This document shows, one piece after another, positions 1-7,191 of a stretch of DNA of 20,965 nt (position 1 is its first letter; each line of letters opens with the position of its first letter). Under the pieces are notes generated by a model. It saw only the letters and a program-made list of their open reading frames with translations. It was not told the origin of the DNA and did no database searches. This DNA comes from Coprococcus sp. (GTDB taxonomy: Bacteria > Bacillota > Clostridia > Lachnospirales > Lachnospiraceae), in the NCBI GenBank assembly GCA_016297325.1, contig JAEDGW010000039.1:1-20965 (forward strand), in the 5' to 3' direction. A program made the position numbers and the translations under genes.

Positions 1-593
1 CCTTTTTCAACACCGGCTGTGTCAATCTGTTCAAGTACATTGCACTCTATCTTTTTATTTCCGAATTCCAGGTATCCCTTGTGGACACATTCCCCCGCAA
101 ATGGCTGCAGCAGAACAGACACTTCCATGGGATTCGAAACGGTTTCCGTACAGTCCAAAGCTATTTCCTTGCTATTTGGTTTTTCTGACAAGGATCCAGT
201 CATAATTCCATTTACTACGTGGTCAACCACTAGTCTATGTTCCGCGCGCATATCCTCATCCATATCATTTATGTGAGTGATCTGAAAAAGTCTGTCCATC
301 AACAAACTTTTCATTTTGCGCAGATCCACACGCAGGATTTCGTCCTGTCTGCGCAGATGTGCGATTACTTTATCGTACATCTCCGGGCTGTGGACCACCA
401 GGCACGAGCTGCAGTCCTTTATCCGCTGCCCCCGCCCTGTTATGATATATTCCGGGGATCCTATACAGTTGTCATCGAGATATAAAGGGCAATAACAGAA
501 CAGACAGTTAAAATCATCTTCATCCTGTACCTCATGGCATGGGAAAAATTTACATTCTCTGTTCTGATAAAACCTATAACTGTTACTTCTCAT
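1..593 (-). CDS. Cysteine-rich small-domain protein, 3' end beyond window
   Basis: The frame opens with ATG at 593-591 and stays open for 197 codons to the window edge, so the C-terminus is missing. Residues 1-80 carry eight cysteines (14, 19, 30, 33, 35, 43, 61, 64) in the pattern ECKFFPCH, NCLFCYCPLY, DCSSC. This matches the cysteine-rich small domain (Pfam PF04071 type), which is often found near or fused to cobalamin-biosynthesis proteins and probably binds metal; the metal is not known to me. From about residue 90 a second, cysteine-poor region begins that I do not recognise. The start lies 3 bases after the stop of the upstream membrane-protein gene, so the two are probably translationally coupled. 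No cobalamin gene is visible here. The domain call is fairly sure, the function is not. Confidence 0.8.
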   Translation of the reverse strand, partial: MRSNSYRFYQNRECKFFPCHEVQDEDDFNCLFCYCPLYLDDNCIGSPEYIITGRGQRIKDCSSCLVVHSPEMYDKVIAHLRRQDEILRVDLRKMKSLLMDRLFQITHINDMDEDMRAEHRLVVDHVVNGIMTGSLSEKPNSKEIALDCTETVSNPMEVSVLLQPFAGECVHKGYLEFGNKKIECNVLEQIDTAGVEK

Positions 594-596
594 AAA

Positions 597-986
597 TTAC
601 TTTGCTCTGTTCTTTGATGCTCCCATGAACATGACAAATGGAACAATGATCCCAACTATCATCATGGCAACTCCAATAGCCTTGCTGTCTCCTGCCACAA
701 GTGATACTATTCCACTCACAATGGCAAATATGAGCAAAAATGCTGCCCACACAACTATCGCAGATGCCTTTGCCACCTTGTTGCTTCCAGCTATTCCAAA
801 TATTCCGCCTATGACCGCTGCAAGTGACGCGATTCCAACCACAACACCACACGCGATAGCCTTAGATGATGGATCATCCGCAAGCACAAGCTTTGCCACA
901 TCATAATATCCTGCATTTACAAGTCCCCATATGAGCATGATGACAGATGACACCGTAACCATACCCTTTCCTGGTAATTTCTCCAT
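597..986 (-). CDS. Small four-helix membrane protein of unknown function
   Basis: This 129-residue protein starts at ATG 986-984 (MEKLPGKGMV). I chose this start because AAGGAG sits 7 bases upstream; the frame stays open further, but that part overlaps the NUDIX gene and reads as unstructured arginine-rich sequence. About four hydrophobic segments cover nearly the whole chain (roughly residues 10-27, 43-66, 72-93 and 98-120), separated by short loops, with a basic C-terminus (ASKNRAK). It is rich in Ala, Gly, Ile and Val and has no catalytic motif that I can see. It lies 13 bases after the NUDIX gene and 3 bases before the cysteine-rich gene, so all three are likely on one transcript. I do not recognise the family; a role at the cytoplasmic membrane is all that can be said. 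Confidence 0.8.
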   Translation of the reverse strand: MEKLPGKGMVTVSSVIMLIWGLVNAGYYDVAKLVLADDPSSKAIACGVVVGIASLAAVIGGIFGIAGSNKVAKASAIVVWAAFLLIFAIVSGIVSLVAGDSKAIGVAMMIVGIIVPFVMFMGASKNRAK

Positions 987-999
987 ACACATACTCCTT

Positions 1000-1560
1000 C
1001 TACTTCCTGCTCCATACATAGCAAAACGCCTGTGTCCTGGCAGCAAATTTCTCAGTCTTAAGAAGTTCCCTGACCTCCGCCTTTGTATACCAGCCAGGTG
1101 TGATCTCCTCAAGCGTCGATGTACTCGGCTTAAACTCGCCTCTCGCCTTGCCCACCACGCACATATTTGTCTCATTTGAAAATCCGACAGCACTGTAGCT
1201 TGTACCGATGGTGTCAGTGATCTCGTACAGTTCAAGCCCCGTCTCCTCCATCAGCTCTCTCTTTGCGCTGATCTCTGGAGTCTCGCCCGGATCTATAAGT
1301 CCGGCAGGGAAATTGTATACCCACTCGCCTGGTGCCAGTCTGAATTCTCTGTCTATCAGGATCTTCTCATCATTCTCATCGGTGGCTATGATGACAACTG
1401 CATCCGCAGCCTTGCCGTGAAGCCCCTCTAAATCTGTGATATCGCCATTTCTGCTTATCATCTCATAATTTTTCAGGATGCCATCGACTGTCTCATACTT
1501 CACATCATATCTAGTGATGAATTTGCCCTGTTCCTTCTTCTCAATTCCTACAAACTTCAT
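1000..1560 (-). CDS. NUDIX hydrolase, ADP-ribose pyrophosphatase-like
   Basis: The protein has 186 residues when started at ATG 1560-1558, preceded by GTGGAG 6 bases upstream. That GTG is itself a possible start 4 codons earlier, but using it as part of the ribosome binding site is more natural. Residues 87-109 fit the Nudix box GX5EX7REUXEEXGU exactly (G87, E93, RELMEETGL at 101-109), the magnesium-binding catalytic helix that cleaves nucleoside diphosphates linked to another group. Length and the preceding FPAGLIDPGE resemble ADP-sugar pyrophosphatases, which clear ADP-ribose in the cytoplasm, but substrate cannot be fixed from the box alone. The yqeY gene ends 58 bases upstream. A TTGACA at 1612-1607 has no good -10 partner, so I do not claim a separate promoter. 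Confidence 0.9.
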   Translation of the reverse strand: MKFVGIEKKEQGKFITRYDVKYETVDGILKNYEMISRNGDITDLEGLHGKAADAVVIIATDENDEKILIDREFRLAPGEWVYNFPAGLIDPGETPEISAKRELMEETGLELYEITDTIGTSYSAVGFSNETNMCVVGKARGEFKPSTSTLEEITPGWYTKAEVRELLKTEKFAARTQAFCYVWSRK

Positions 1561-1618
1561 ATCTTTCTCCACTAATTTTGTTCAACTAATTCGCAGATTT
1601 GATTTCTGTCAAAAGCTG

Positions 1619-2056
1619 CTATTTGCAAAGCTCTGCAACGACCTGGTTGATGACCTTGCCGTCAGCCTTGCCCTTGAGTTCTGCCATGACTGCCTTCATG
1701 ATCTGTCCCTTGTTCTTGGTTGCGATCACATCAGCAAACTTTGTGGTGAGTATCTCTCTGACCTCATCCTCTGACAGAAGCTTTGGCGCATACTCGTTGA
1801 ACACGTCATATCTTGCCTTGTACTGCTCAAGCAGATCTGTTCTGTCCGCAGGGCATGTGTCGATCTGCTCCTTCACAGACTTGATCTCCTTGAGGATAAC
1901 GCTGTCAACTATGTCCTCTGGTATATTGTCTCTGCAGCCGTTGTCGATTCCTACCTTCTTAACTGCTGATACGAGAGATGATATACTGTCTTTTCTCTCC
2001 TTATCTCTTGCCTTCATTGCTGCTATCATGTCCTTCTGTAAAACTTCGAGTGTCAT
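1619..2056 (-). CDS. yqeY: GatB/YqeY domain protein
   Basis: This 145-residue protein has the usual length and composition of the stand-alone YqeY family: an N-terminal helical half rich in Lys, Asp and Glu (KDMIAAMKARDKERKDSISS) and a C-terminal half with the typical ending KNKGQIMKAVMAELKGKADG. The domain resembles the tail of GatB, the amidotransferase subunit that binds tRNA, so tRNA-related binding is often suggested, but the role of the free protein is not established. The start ATG is preceded by GAAGGA. metF ends 66 bases upstream without a terminator, so read-through from metF is likely; a functional link to folate metabolism is not implied. It is a common housekeeping gene in Firmicutes. 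Confidence 0.92.
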   Translation of the reverse strand: MTLEVLQKDMIAAMKARDKERKDSISSLVSAVKKVGIDNGCRDNIPEDIVDSVILKEIKSVKEQIDTCPADRTDLLEQYKARYDVFNEYAPKLLSEDEVREILTTKFADVIATKNKGQIMKAVMAELKGKADGKVINQVVAELCK

Positions 2057-2122
2057 TTTTTATTCCTTCTTTCTTATAATTGTTATCGTGTATTTGTCAG
2101 TTTGATCTATAACCTCATCGAT

Positions 2123-2995
2123 CTACCACACTTTAAGTATCTCACTCAGATTCTTCTGTATTCCGGCTGCAACCTCCGGCTTATTCATGGAGTACACATG
2201 TATATGCTTTACTCCATTTGCCATGAGATCGATGATCTGGTCTGTGGCATATGCGATTCCCGCCTGCCTCATAGCCGCCTCAGTATCGCCAAATGCATCC
2301 ACTATGCTCTTGAACCTCTCAGGCACATTACAGCCTGAAAGCTTCACCGCATTCTTGACCTGAACCCTCTTCGTGATCGGCATGATGCCCGGTATGATCG
2401 GAACTGTTATTCCTGCCTCTCTCACTCTGTACATAAAGTTAAAGAAGATGTTGTTGTCGAAGAACATCTGGGTGGTGAGATAATCACAGCCCGCATCGAC
2501 CTTCTTCTTAAGTCCGGCTATGTCATCGTGCTTATTTGCAGAGTCAGGATGAACCTCCGGATAACAGGCACCGCCCACGCAGAAATCCCCGGTCTCCTTG
2601 ATAAGCTCCACCAGCTCAGACGCATGTGAAAACTCTGCAAATACCTGTCCATCATAGTTCTTTGGTATATCTCCCCTGAGGGCAAGTATGTTCTCAATCC
2701 CTGCGCTCTTCATCTCAGCAAGTGCATTCTTTATTCCATCCTTGCTGGCACACACACATGTGAGATGTGCTATGGTAGGGACATCGTACTTCTCCTGTAT
2801 CTCCTGCGCAAGCTGTATGGTGTGACCCTTTGTACTTCCGCCAGCGCCGTAGGTTACGCTCATGTAGTCCGGCTTAAGCGCCGCTATGCCAAGTGCCGCA
2901 GCCTCAACATTCGCAAAATCTGTGTCTTTCTTTGGTGGGAACACCTCAAATGAAAGTGTTGCCTTATCCTGTGTTATCAAATCTCTTATCTTCAT
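2123..2995 (-). CDS. metF: 5,10-methylenetetrahydrofolate reductase
   Basis: The 290-residue product has the length and motifs of bacterial MetF, the cytoplasmic FAD enzyme that reduces 5,10-methylene-THF to 5-methyl-THF for methionine synthesis and, in some anaerobes, for the methyl branch of one-carbon flow. Visible motifs are FEVFPPK at 16-22 (Glu17 is the expected catalytic acid), SVTYGAGGST at 46-55, HLTC at 77-80 and LALRGDIP at 104-111. It is the single-domain form, without the C-terminal regulatory domain of eukaryotic enzymes. The start has AGGGG 6 bases upstream. A promoter and a leader inverted repeat lie ahead of it. No metH or acetyl-CoA pathway gene is visible, so I cannot say whether it serves methionine synthesis alone. 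Confidence 0.97.
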   Translation of the reverse strand: MKIRDLITQDKATLSFEVFPPKKDTDFANVEAAALGIAALKPDYMSVTYGAGGSTKGHTIQLAQEIQEKYDVPTIAHLTCVCASKDGIKNALAEMKSAGIENILALRGDIPKNYDGQVFAEFSHASELVELIKETGDFCVGGACYPEVHPDSANKHDDIAGLKKKVDAGCDYLTTQMFFDNNIFFNFMYRVREAGITVPIIPGIMPITKRVQVKNAVKLSGCNVPERFKSIVDAFGDTEAAMRQAGIAYATDQIIDLMANGVKHIHVYSMNKPEVAAGIQKNLSEILKVW

Positions 2996-3032
2996 GTACT
3001 ACCCCTATATTTACCTATTCCTGTATATTTCA

Positions 3033-3061
3033 ATCCGGACTATATTGTATCCAGTCCGAAT
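3033..3061 (-). repeat. Inverted repeat in the metF leader
   Basis: CGGACT and AGTCCG form a perfect 6-bp stem (3036-3041 with 3053-3058) around an 11-base loop. Flanking A/T and a G-T pair extend it to about 9 bp. It lies between the predicted metF promoter and start codon, about 40 bases ahead of the ATG. No T-run follows. It may be a leader hairpin or a repressor dyad; it is too short to be a SAM-I riboswitch. Confidence 0.5.
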
Positions 3062-3100
3062 ATATAATTTGCTTTCTCTGAAATTCACTTCATTCCATCT

Positions 3101-3129
3101 AAAATATGATCCAATTCAGCTAAATCCAA
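3101..3129 (-). promoter_or_regulatory. Predicted metF promoter
   Basis: On the minus strand, TTGGAT (3129-3124) and TATTTT (3106-3101) are separated by exactly 17 bases. This is a reasonable sigma-A type promoter, giving a metF leader of about 100 bases. AATTGGAT occurs twice here, 15 bases apart, overlapping the -35 element and the spacer. Evidence is by eye only. Confidence 0.45.
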
Positions 3130-3165
3130 TTTAAGCCATGCTAGACCATTTTGCATCACCCATGT

Positions 3166-3849
3166 TTACAGCTCTTCAAGCAGTGCCGGAATCTCCATAA
3201 GAGCTTTCACCTCATAGTCCGGATGTATATCCGTCTCCTGCTGGCTGTCCGGGTTGAACCATATCGTCCTTATACCCGCATTTATTCCGCCCTGTATGTC
3301 AGATGTCAGGCTGTCTCCTATGATGACTGACTCAGACTTCTCTATCTCCGATCTCCTGCCAAAGCAATAATCAAAGAATTCCACTGTAGGCTTCTCTGCC
3401 TTCGCGTCCTCTGATATGAATATATCCTCGAAATACTTCCCTATTCCGCAGTCCGCAAGCCGTCCACTCTGTACCTTTGAGCCACCATTTGACACAATGT
3501 ACATTCTATATTTTCCGTGCAAGGTCTCAAGCAGCTTTATCGTGTCAGGGAACAGAAAGCCCTTCTGGCTGAGCTGATCCTCATAGTAGGCTGTGGCTTC
3601 TGCCGCCGGACAATCCACGCCAAGCTCCGCAAACAGTATCTCGTATCTGCTCTCCTTAACCTGCTGCCTTGTGAGCAGTCCCTGCTCAAGGAGTTTCCAT
3701 CTTGATTTGTTGATCTCGCTGTATCTGGATATGACCTGCTCTGTCGGCTCCACCCCTATGTGTCTTAACATGTTGGAGAGTGCCCTGCTCTCGCTTCGTT
3801 TGAAATCAAGCAGTGTCTCATCCAGATCAAACAGTATGTTCTGTACCAT
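3166..3849 (-). CDS. HAD hydrolase, YjjG-type pyrimidine nucleotidase
   Basis: The 227-residue protein carries all four HAD motifs: FDLDETLLD at 7-15 (nucleophile Asp8, general acid Asp10), IVSNGG at 118-123, the motif III lysine at 153 (AEKP) and GDSLTSDIQGG at 178-188. The helical cap between motifs I and II, the overall length and the text around motif IV resemble YjjG/YfnB enzymes, which dephosphorylate non-canonical pyrimidine nucleotides (house-cleaning) in the cytoplasm. A generic phosphoglycolate-type phosphatase is the main alternative. The start has AAGGGA upstream. The gene has its own good promoter at 3977-4005 and is followed by metF, which also has a predicted promoter. Confidence 0.88.
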   Translation of the reverse strand: MVQNILFDLDETLLDFKRSESRALSNMLRHIGVEPTEQVISRYSEINKSRWKLLEQGLLTRQQVKESRYEILFAELGVDCPAAEATAYYEDQLSQKGFLFPDTIKLLETLHGKYRMYIVSNGGSKVQSGRLADCGIGKYFEDIFISEDAKAEKPTVEFFDYCFGRRSEIEKSESVIIGDSLTSDIQGGINAGIRTIWFNPDSQQETDIHPDYEVKALMEIPALLEEL

Positions 3850-3976
3850 ATATTTCCCTTTTCATGTGCTGATTTGCTGATGTTTACCAGCTTATTTCTT
3901 TGTAATTTCTACGATATCCTTGTGCAGACATCCTTATGCAGCACTGACACTTTTACCAGCACGCACATTCTTAAAT

Positions 3977-4005
3977 ATTATATTCCACTCACCTGATAAT
4001 AGCAA
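3977..4005 (-). promoter_or_regulatory. Predicted promoter of the HAD hydrolase gene
   Basis: TTGCTA (4005-4000), a 17-base spacer and a perfect TATAAT (3982-3977) lie on the minus strand, leaving a leader of about 120 bases before the ATG at 3849. The leader holds two near-copies of CAYAAGGATRTC and a small GCTG/CAGC hairpin, with no recognised function. The -35 starts 5 bases beyond the hairpin that closes the upstream operon. Confidence 0.6.
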
Positions 4006-4009
4006 TAGA

Positions 4010-4078
4010 GCCGGTTACAAATCTTCTGCTGCGACCGCCATTTCACACTCTGGCGATCACATATGATCCGCAACCGGC
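4010..4078 (-). terminator. Nested hairpin after the ABC transporter operon
   Basis: An outer 7-bp stem (GCCGGTT 4010-4016 with AACCGGC 4072-4078) encloses an inner one (CGCCA 4036-4040 with TGGCG 4051-4055, extendable past one mismatch). It starts 35 bases after the stop of the last membrane-protein gene and just before the next promoter, so it probably marks the transcript end. The following bases (TCTATTGCTATTAT) are only moderately T-rich, so it is a weak intrinsic terminator or a 3'-end stabilising structure. Confidence 0.45.
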
Positions 4079-4112
4079 CCTTCACCGTCTTTTACTGTAT
4101 TTTCCTGTATAT

Positions 4113-4772
4113 TTACTTCATGCTTTTACTGAGTCCACTCATGGCAAGCTCTGACAATTGCTTCCTGTAGAGAAGTGAGCTGAGTAGATACTCTATCACA
4201 CCGCCAACGATTATCGCTGCATATCCAAGGATAGCCAGTTTTACAAATGCAGAGCTTACATACTCCGATATGTGGTGGTCAGCCAACCAGTAATTGGCTG
4301 TTGACATGCAAGTCATTATCAACACCATAAACACGATAAAACTTGCCACAAAATATTTGTAACACACACCACAGAATATCATAGCTCCAAACAATATCAT
4401 TATGATCATAAACAATGTGTCCTGATACTGCGCTGTATTCTCCGGGTACATCCTGATAAGTATATATTTCTCAGCGACCAGTATCGTGAGCATTACAAGA
4501 TATACAACGGTGCTCACTATCACCGGCATTCCTACTTCCAGCTTTCTCTTCATCGCACTTGACTGCACATAGTCCGATGCGTTCATGTATATTATCATCT
4601 GATAGGCAAACATTCCTGTAAGCATGAAGTAGAAACCTCCTATCATATTTGTTCCATGAGATGATATCTCAGTCAATAAGCCTATTGCAGTAAATAAACC
4701 CAGCATCATCACATTTGTCTTTAATTTATATCCATATCTGAGAAGTTTAAAACCCAGTACCAAATCTTTCAT
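4113..4772 (-). CDS. ABC transporter membrane subunit, second permease
   Basis: This 219-residue protein has about six hydrophobic segments (for example around residues 22-36, 44-63, 83-101, 120-138, 140-160 and 177-197) with short basic loops and a basic C-terminus. There is no signal peptide or catalytic motif. It follows the ATPase and first permease genes and has a near-ideal AAGGAGG 8 bases before the ATG, so it should be the second membrane subunit of that exporter-like complex in the cytoplasmic membrane. Sequence similarity to named permeases is not recognisable by eye; the call rests on topology and position. The gap to the preceding gene is 90 bases and contains a small hairpin. A hairpin also follows the stop codon. 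Confidence 0.75.
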   Translation of the reverse strand: MKDLVLGFKLLRYGYKLKTNVMMLGLFTAIGLLTEISSHGTNMIGGFYFMLTGMFAYQMIIYMNASDYVQSSAMKRKLEVGMPVIVSTVVYLVMLTILVAEKYILIRMYPENTAQYQDTLFMIIMILFGAMIFCGVCYKYFVASFIVFMVLIMTCMSTANYWLADHHISEYVSSAFVKLAILGYAAIIVGGVIEYLLSSLLYRKQLSELAMSGLSKSMK

Positions 4773-4818
4773 CCCTTAATCCTCCTTGTCTAATATATCT
4801 TCCATTCTGCTGGCAGGC

Positions 4819-4837
4819 GGGTCAGATCGTCTAACCC
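4819..4837 (-). repeat. Short hairpin between the two permease genes
   Basis: GGGT-AGA and TCT-ACCC pair around CGA with one mismatch, in the 90-base gap between the permease genes. No T-run follows, so it is not a terminator; it could set relative expression of the two genes or protect the mRNA. Confidence 0.35.
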
Positions 4838-4862
4838 ATTTCCGACCATGAACAACAATCTG

Positions 4863-5516
4863 TTAATCCACATCCAGATAAGACGCCTCCACCTTGCGGT
4901 ACATATGCCCGAGTGTCACATATATTCCAACTGGCAGCAATAACGCCAGTGCTGCAACTATAAGCCATGCATATCTCTGCAGTCCAGGATATATCGTTAT
5001 ATATATAACCGCAGCTCCCGATGCTCCTGATGCCAGCATGGACAGCATACTCATGACCTGGACATTCTGGACATATCTCGTGATATTCAGTGCCCACACT
5101 GAAATATCCGCTGTGAACAGTATCGACAGGCAAAGCAGCTTTACCGGATTCCCCACCATAATTCCGTATGGCACAGCCACTATCGCCATACATATTGCAA
5201 TTCTTACCGGACGGACAAGCAGATCCGCCGTAAGAGCATTCCGTAATATGGCTTTGCCCTTCGTAGACGTCTTCAGATAATCCATTCCAAGACAGCCCTT
5301 CGCACATATTGCGCCAAATCCCCAGTAATCAGCCATCACCTCGACTGCGGTCATGAGCGCCGCTCCAACACCAAGCATGACTGCTGTGACATAATATTTT
5401 CTCACGCCTATATCGATAGACGCCAGTACCACTCCCAGTATGACCGGTATCAACACATTACACGCTAACCGGTATTTTCCGTTCGTGATAGCTCTGTAAT
5501 CTTTTATCATCCTCAT
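4863..5516 (-). CDS. ABC transporter membrane subunit, first permease
   Basis: The 217-residue product has about six membrane segments (roughly 18-34, 41-60, 102-120, 126-144, 150-174 and 184-202) and a basic N-terminus. It begins 10 bases after the ATPase stop codon, and its AGGAG overlaps that stop, so the two are translationally coupled. Residues 70-95 form a polar cytoplasmic stretch (CAKGCLGMDYLKTSTKG) that could meet the ATPase. I do not recognise a named family; position in a GntR-ATPase-permease-permease unit suggests a heterodimeric export or immunity transporter like the YtrA-regulated systems of Firmicutes. Substrate is unknown. Confidence 0.75.
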   Translation of the reverse strand: MRMIKDYRAITNGKYRLACNVLIPVILGVVLASIDIGVRKYYVTAVMLGVGAALMTAVEVMADYWGFGAICAKGCLGMDYLKTSTKGKAILRNALTADLLVRPVRIAICMAIVAVPYGIMVGNPVKLLCLSILFTADISVWALNITRYVQNVQVMSMLSMLASGASGAAVIYITIYPGLQRYAWLIVAALALLLPVGIYVTLGHMYRKVEASYLDVD

Positions 5517-5526
5517 AATAATGCTC

Positions 5527-6444
5527 CTACCTCATCACCAGCCTGGTGTTGTTCTTCATAACTGCCACGCTTATCTGAAACAGCGATGGTATCTCCTTGC
5601 TGACATTCATTCCTGCAAGCTTGTCCAGATTCTCCGCAAGGCATATCCCCTCAAAGCCATACGGATTCTTTGTCATGGTGTAAAGGATCTTTGACGCTGC
5701 CTCCGCATCCTGTGCATCGCCCTTTATCAGTATGTATTTCTCCTTAAGGTCCTCCACAAATCCGCACTCGACCACATTTCCATGCTCCATAATGATAGCG
5801 TAATCGGTGATGCTCTCCATATCGGATATATTGTGTGTTGAGAACAGCACGCTTCTCTCGCCTGCTCCGTCATTTATATAGTCGCCGATCATCTGACATA
5901 ACTTGTCACGCATAAGCGGATCAAGAGGAGATGCCGGCTCATCAAGAAGCAGCAGATCAGTATCCCTCGCCATGACACCGGCAAGCATCAGCTTGGTTCT
6001 GGTTCCATCTGAGAGTGCTGAACACTTCTTCTTCGGCGCATATCCGTCCGGGAAATCAGGAAATATTGCAAGCTCCCGGCAATATCTTCTGAACTCGTCC
6101 CTGTCAAAATTGTCAAAGAGCAGGCTGCTTATCTCCTCCACATCAGATACAGTCCACTGCGGCAGGTAATATCTTCCAGTTCCCGTATAACCTATCCTGT
6201 TCTTTACATCAGACTTTCTCTCTTTCTCCTCCGATGAATACTTGTCAAAGAAAGTGAGTTTGCCCTTATAATCAAGCCTTATACCAGAGAGCATGTTGAG
6301 AAGTGTCGTCTTTCCCGCTCCATTCTCACCGATGAGCGCAGTCGCAAACCCCTTTGGCACCTTAAATTCCGGTATATCCAGTGTAAATGTTTTAAACTTC
6401 TTGGAAATATTTTCCCCTTTTATAGCACAGTCATAATTCATCAT
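5527..6444 (-). CDS. ABC transporter ATPase of a YtrA-regulated unit
   Basis: This 305-residue cytoplasmic ATPase has Walker A GENGAGKTT at 39-47, Q-loop around Gln96, signature LSDGT at 144-148 in place of LSGGQ, Walker B LLLLDEP at 164-170 and the switch His204 (STH). After about residue 225 comes an 80-residue C-terminal region, as in BcrA/YtrB-type transporters for peptides and antibiotics. I start it at ATG 6444, which has GGAGG 5 bases upstream; the next codon is also ATG and would give 8-base spacing. An ATG four codons earlier has its AAGGAG only 2 bases away. It lies between the GntR regulator and the two permeases and energises transport by them. Drug or peptide efflux is an inference from context only. 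Confidence 0.93.
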   Translation of the reverse strand: MMNYDCAIKGENISKKFKTFTLDIPEFKVPKGFATALIGENGAGKTTLLNMLSGIRLDYKGKLTFFDKYSSEEKERKSDVKNRIGYTGTGRYYLPQWTVSDVEEISSLLFDNFDRDEFRRYCRELAIFPDFPDGYAPKKKCSALSDGTRTKLMLAGVMARDTDLLLLDEPASPLDPLMRDKLCQMIGDYINDGAGERSVLFSTHNISDMESITDYAIIMEHGNVVECGFVEDLKEKYILIKGDAQDAEAASKILYTMTKNPYGFEGICLAENLDKLAGMNVSKEIPSLFQISVAVMKNNTRLVMR

Positions 6445-6526
6445 CCAATCCTCCATTGCTCCTTAATTTCTCTTCCTGTTTTTCTACTTTTCTGTTTCCT
6501 GTTTTTGTTATCCACCTGTCAGATCA

Positions 6527-6898
6527 TCAGTCCTGTACCATAAGCAGAGCATCCAGCATATTCCTCAGTTCATCGTCCGACACTCCCGCAATACGTGCCG
6601 CCGCTATGGCCTCCGTCAAAGATGCCTCTACCTTTCGCAGATGCTGCTCTATCAGCATCTCACTGTCCTGCGCATTCACATAAAAGCCCTTGCCCTGTTC
6701 AGCAGTTACCAGCCCTTCCTGCTCCAGCAGTTCATATGCTTTCATGGTGGTGATAACACTTATCTTCAGATCCCGTGCCAGTCCTCTTATAGACGGCAGA
6801 TACTCGCCCTGGGCGTATTTGCCAGCCAGTATATCTGACTTGAAGCTGTCTGCTATCTGCTGATATATAGGCACTCCTGAGTTCTGAGAAAGTCTCAT
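6527..6898 (-). CDS. GntR-family repressor, YtrA type
   Basis: The 123-residue protein starts at ATG 6898-6896, with GGGAGG 7 bases upstream; the frame is open for 27 more codons, but that part holds leader hairpins. Residues about 8-75 form the GntR winged helix (PIYQQIADSFKSDILAGKY, LPSIRGLARDLKIS, AYELLEQEGLV, GKGFYV), which binds operator DNA. The rest is a short helical tail of about 45 residues, not a large effector domain. This short layout is that of the YtrA subfamily, whose members repress neighbouring ABC transporter genes and usually respond to cell-envelope antibiotics. It heads the operon with the ATPase and two permeases, so autoregulation and control of that transporter are likely. 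The inducer is unknown. Confidence 0.92.
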   Translation of the reverse strand: MRLSQNSGVPIYQQIADSFKSDILAGKYAQGEYLPSIRGLARDLKISVITTMKAYELLEQEGLVTAEQGKGFYVNAQDSEMLIEQHLRKVEASLTEAIAAARIAGVSDDELRNMLDALLMVQD

Positions 6899-6969
6899 AT
6901 ACATACCTCCCTCAACTTTGAACACCAACCCATCAATAATTGCTTTCGGCAATGGCTGGCGCTGCATAT

Positions 6970-6989
6970 CAAGTTTCATAAAAAACTTG
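6970..6989. repeat. Perfect inverted repeat upstream of the GntR gene
   Basis: CAAGTTT (6970-6976) and AAACTTG (6983-6989) are perfect 7-bp arms around a 6-base spacer. It lies about 25 bases downstream of the predicted -10 box and 72 bases ahead of the GntR start. It could be an operator for the GntR protein itself or a leader hairpin. Confidence 0.5.
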
Positions 6990-7012
6990 CTGCATCAACT
7001 GTTTATATGTTA

Positions 7013-7041
7013 TATATACACTATGTACAGATATATGTCAA
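7013..7041 (-). promoter_or_regulatory. Predicted promoter of the GntR-ABC operon
   Basis: A perfect TTGACA (7041-7036), 17-base spacer and TATATA (7018-7013) lie on the minus strand. The spacer and -10 are full of overlapping AT-rich half-dyads (TGTACATAG, TGTATATATAACA). This is a strong-looking promoter with a leader of about 105 bases. YtrA-type repressors usually bind dyads at such a place, but I cannot name the exact operator. Confidence 0.6.
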
Positions 7042-7123
7042 TATCTGTTTTATTAATATTATTTCCTATGCCGTCACACCTTCTATTTACCTTTTTAATA
7101 CGATAAACCACCGTCACACACGA

Positions 7124-7170
7124 AGAAAATCCCCCACCAGCACTTAACCCATCAGTACCGGCGGGGGATC
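7124..7170 (-). terminator. Terminator of the metal-resistance operon
   Basis: GATCCCCCGCC (7170-7160) and GGTGGGGGATT (7138-7128) pair around a loop of about 21 bases. On the minus strand the stem is followed by TTTTCTTC. It starts 21 bases after the ArsR stop. The interval from 6899 to 7191 has no gene; apart from this hairpin it holds the GntR leader and promoter. Confidence 0.85.
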
Positions 7171-7191
7171 TATATGTCATATCTATTTATA

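Noticed and set aside
19..485. Two plus-strand open frames at the left edge
   Set aside because: The minus-strand cysteine-rich gene explains this stretch with a recognisable domain; the plus frames are its shadows.
1000..1235. Long N-terminal extension of the small membrane protein
   Set aside because: The open frame continues into the NUDIX gene, but the text is Arg-rich shadow sequence and a well-placed AAGGAG supports the start at 986.
1599..2105. 168-residue plus-strand open frame
   Set aside because: It is antisense to the clear yqeY gene and shows no family features.
2996..3165. SAM riboswitch before metF
   Set aside because: The leader after the predicted promoter is about 100 bases with only one clear stem; SAM-I conserved features are not seen.
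4831..5307. 158-residue minus-strand open frame rich in Cys, Gly and Tyr
   Set aside because: It overlaps the first permease in another frame, has no ribosome binding site and no membrane pattern; the permease frame with coupled start is far better.
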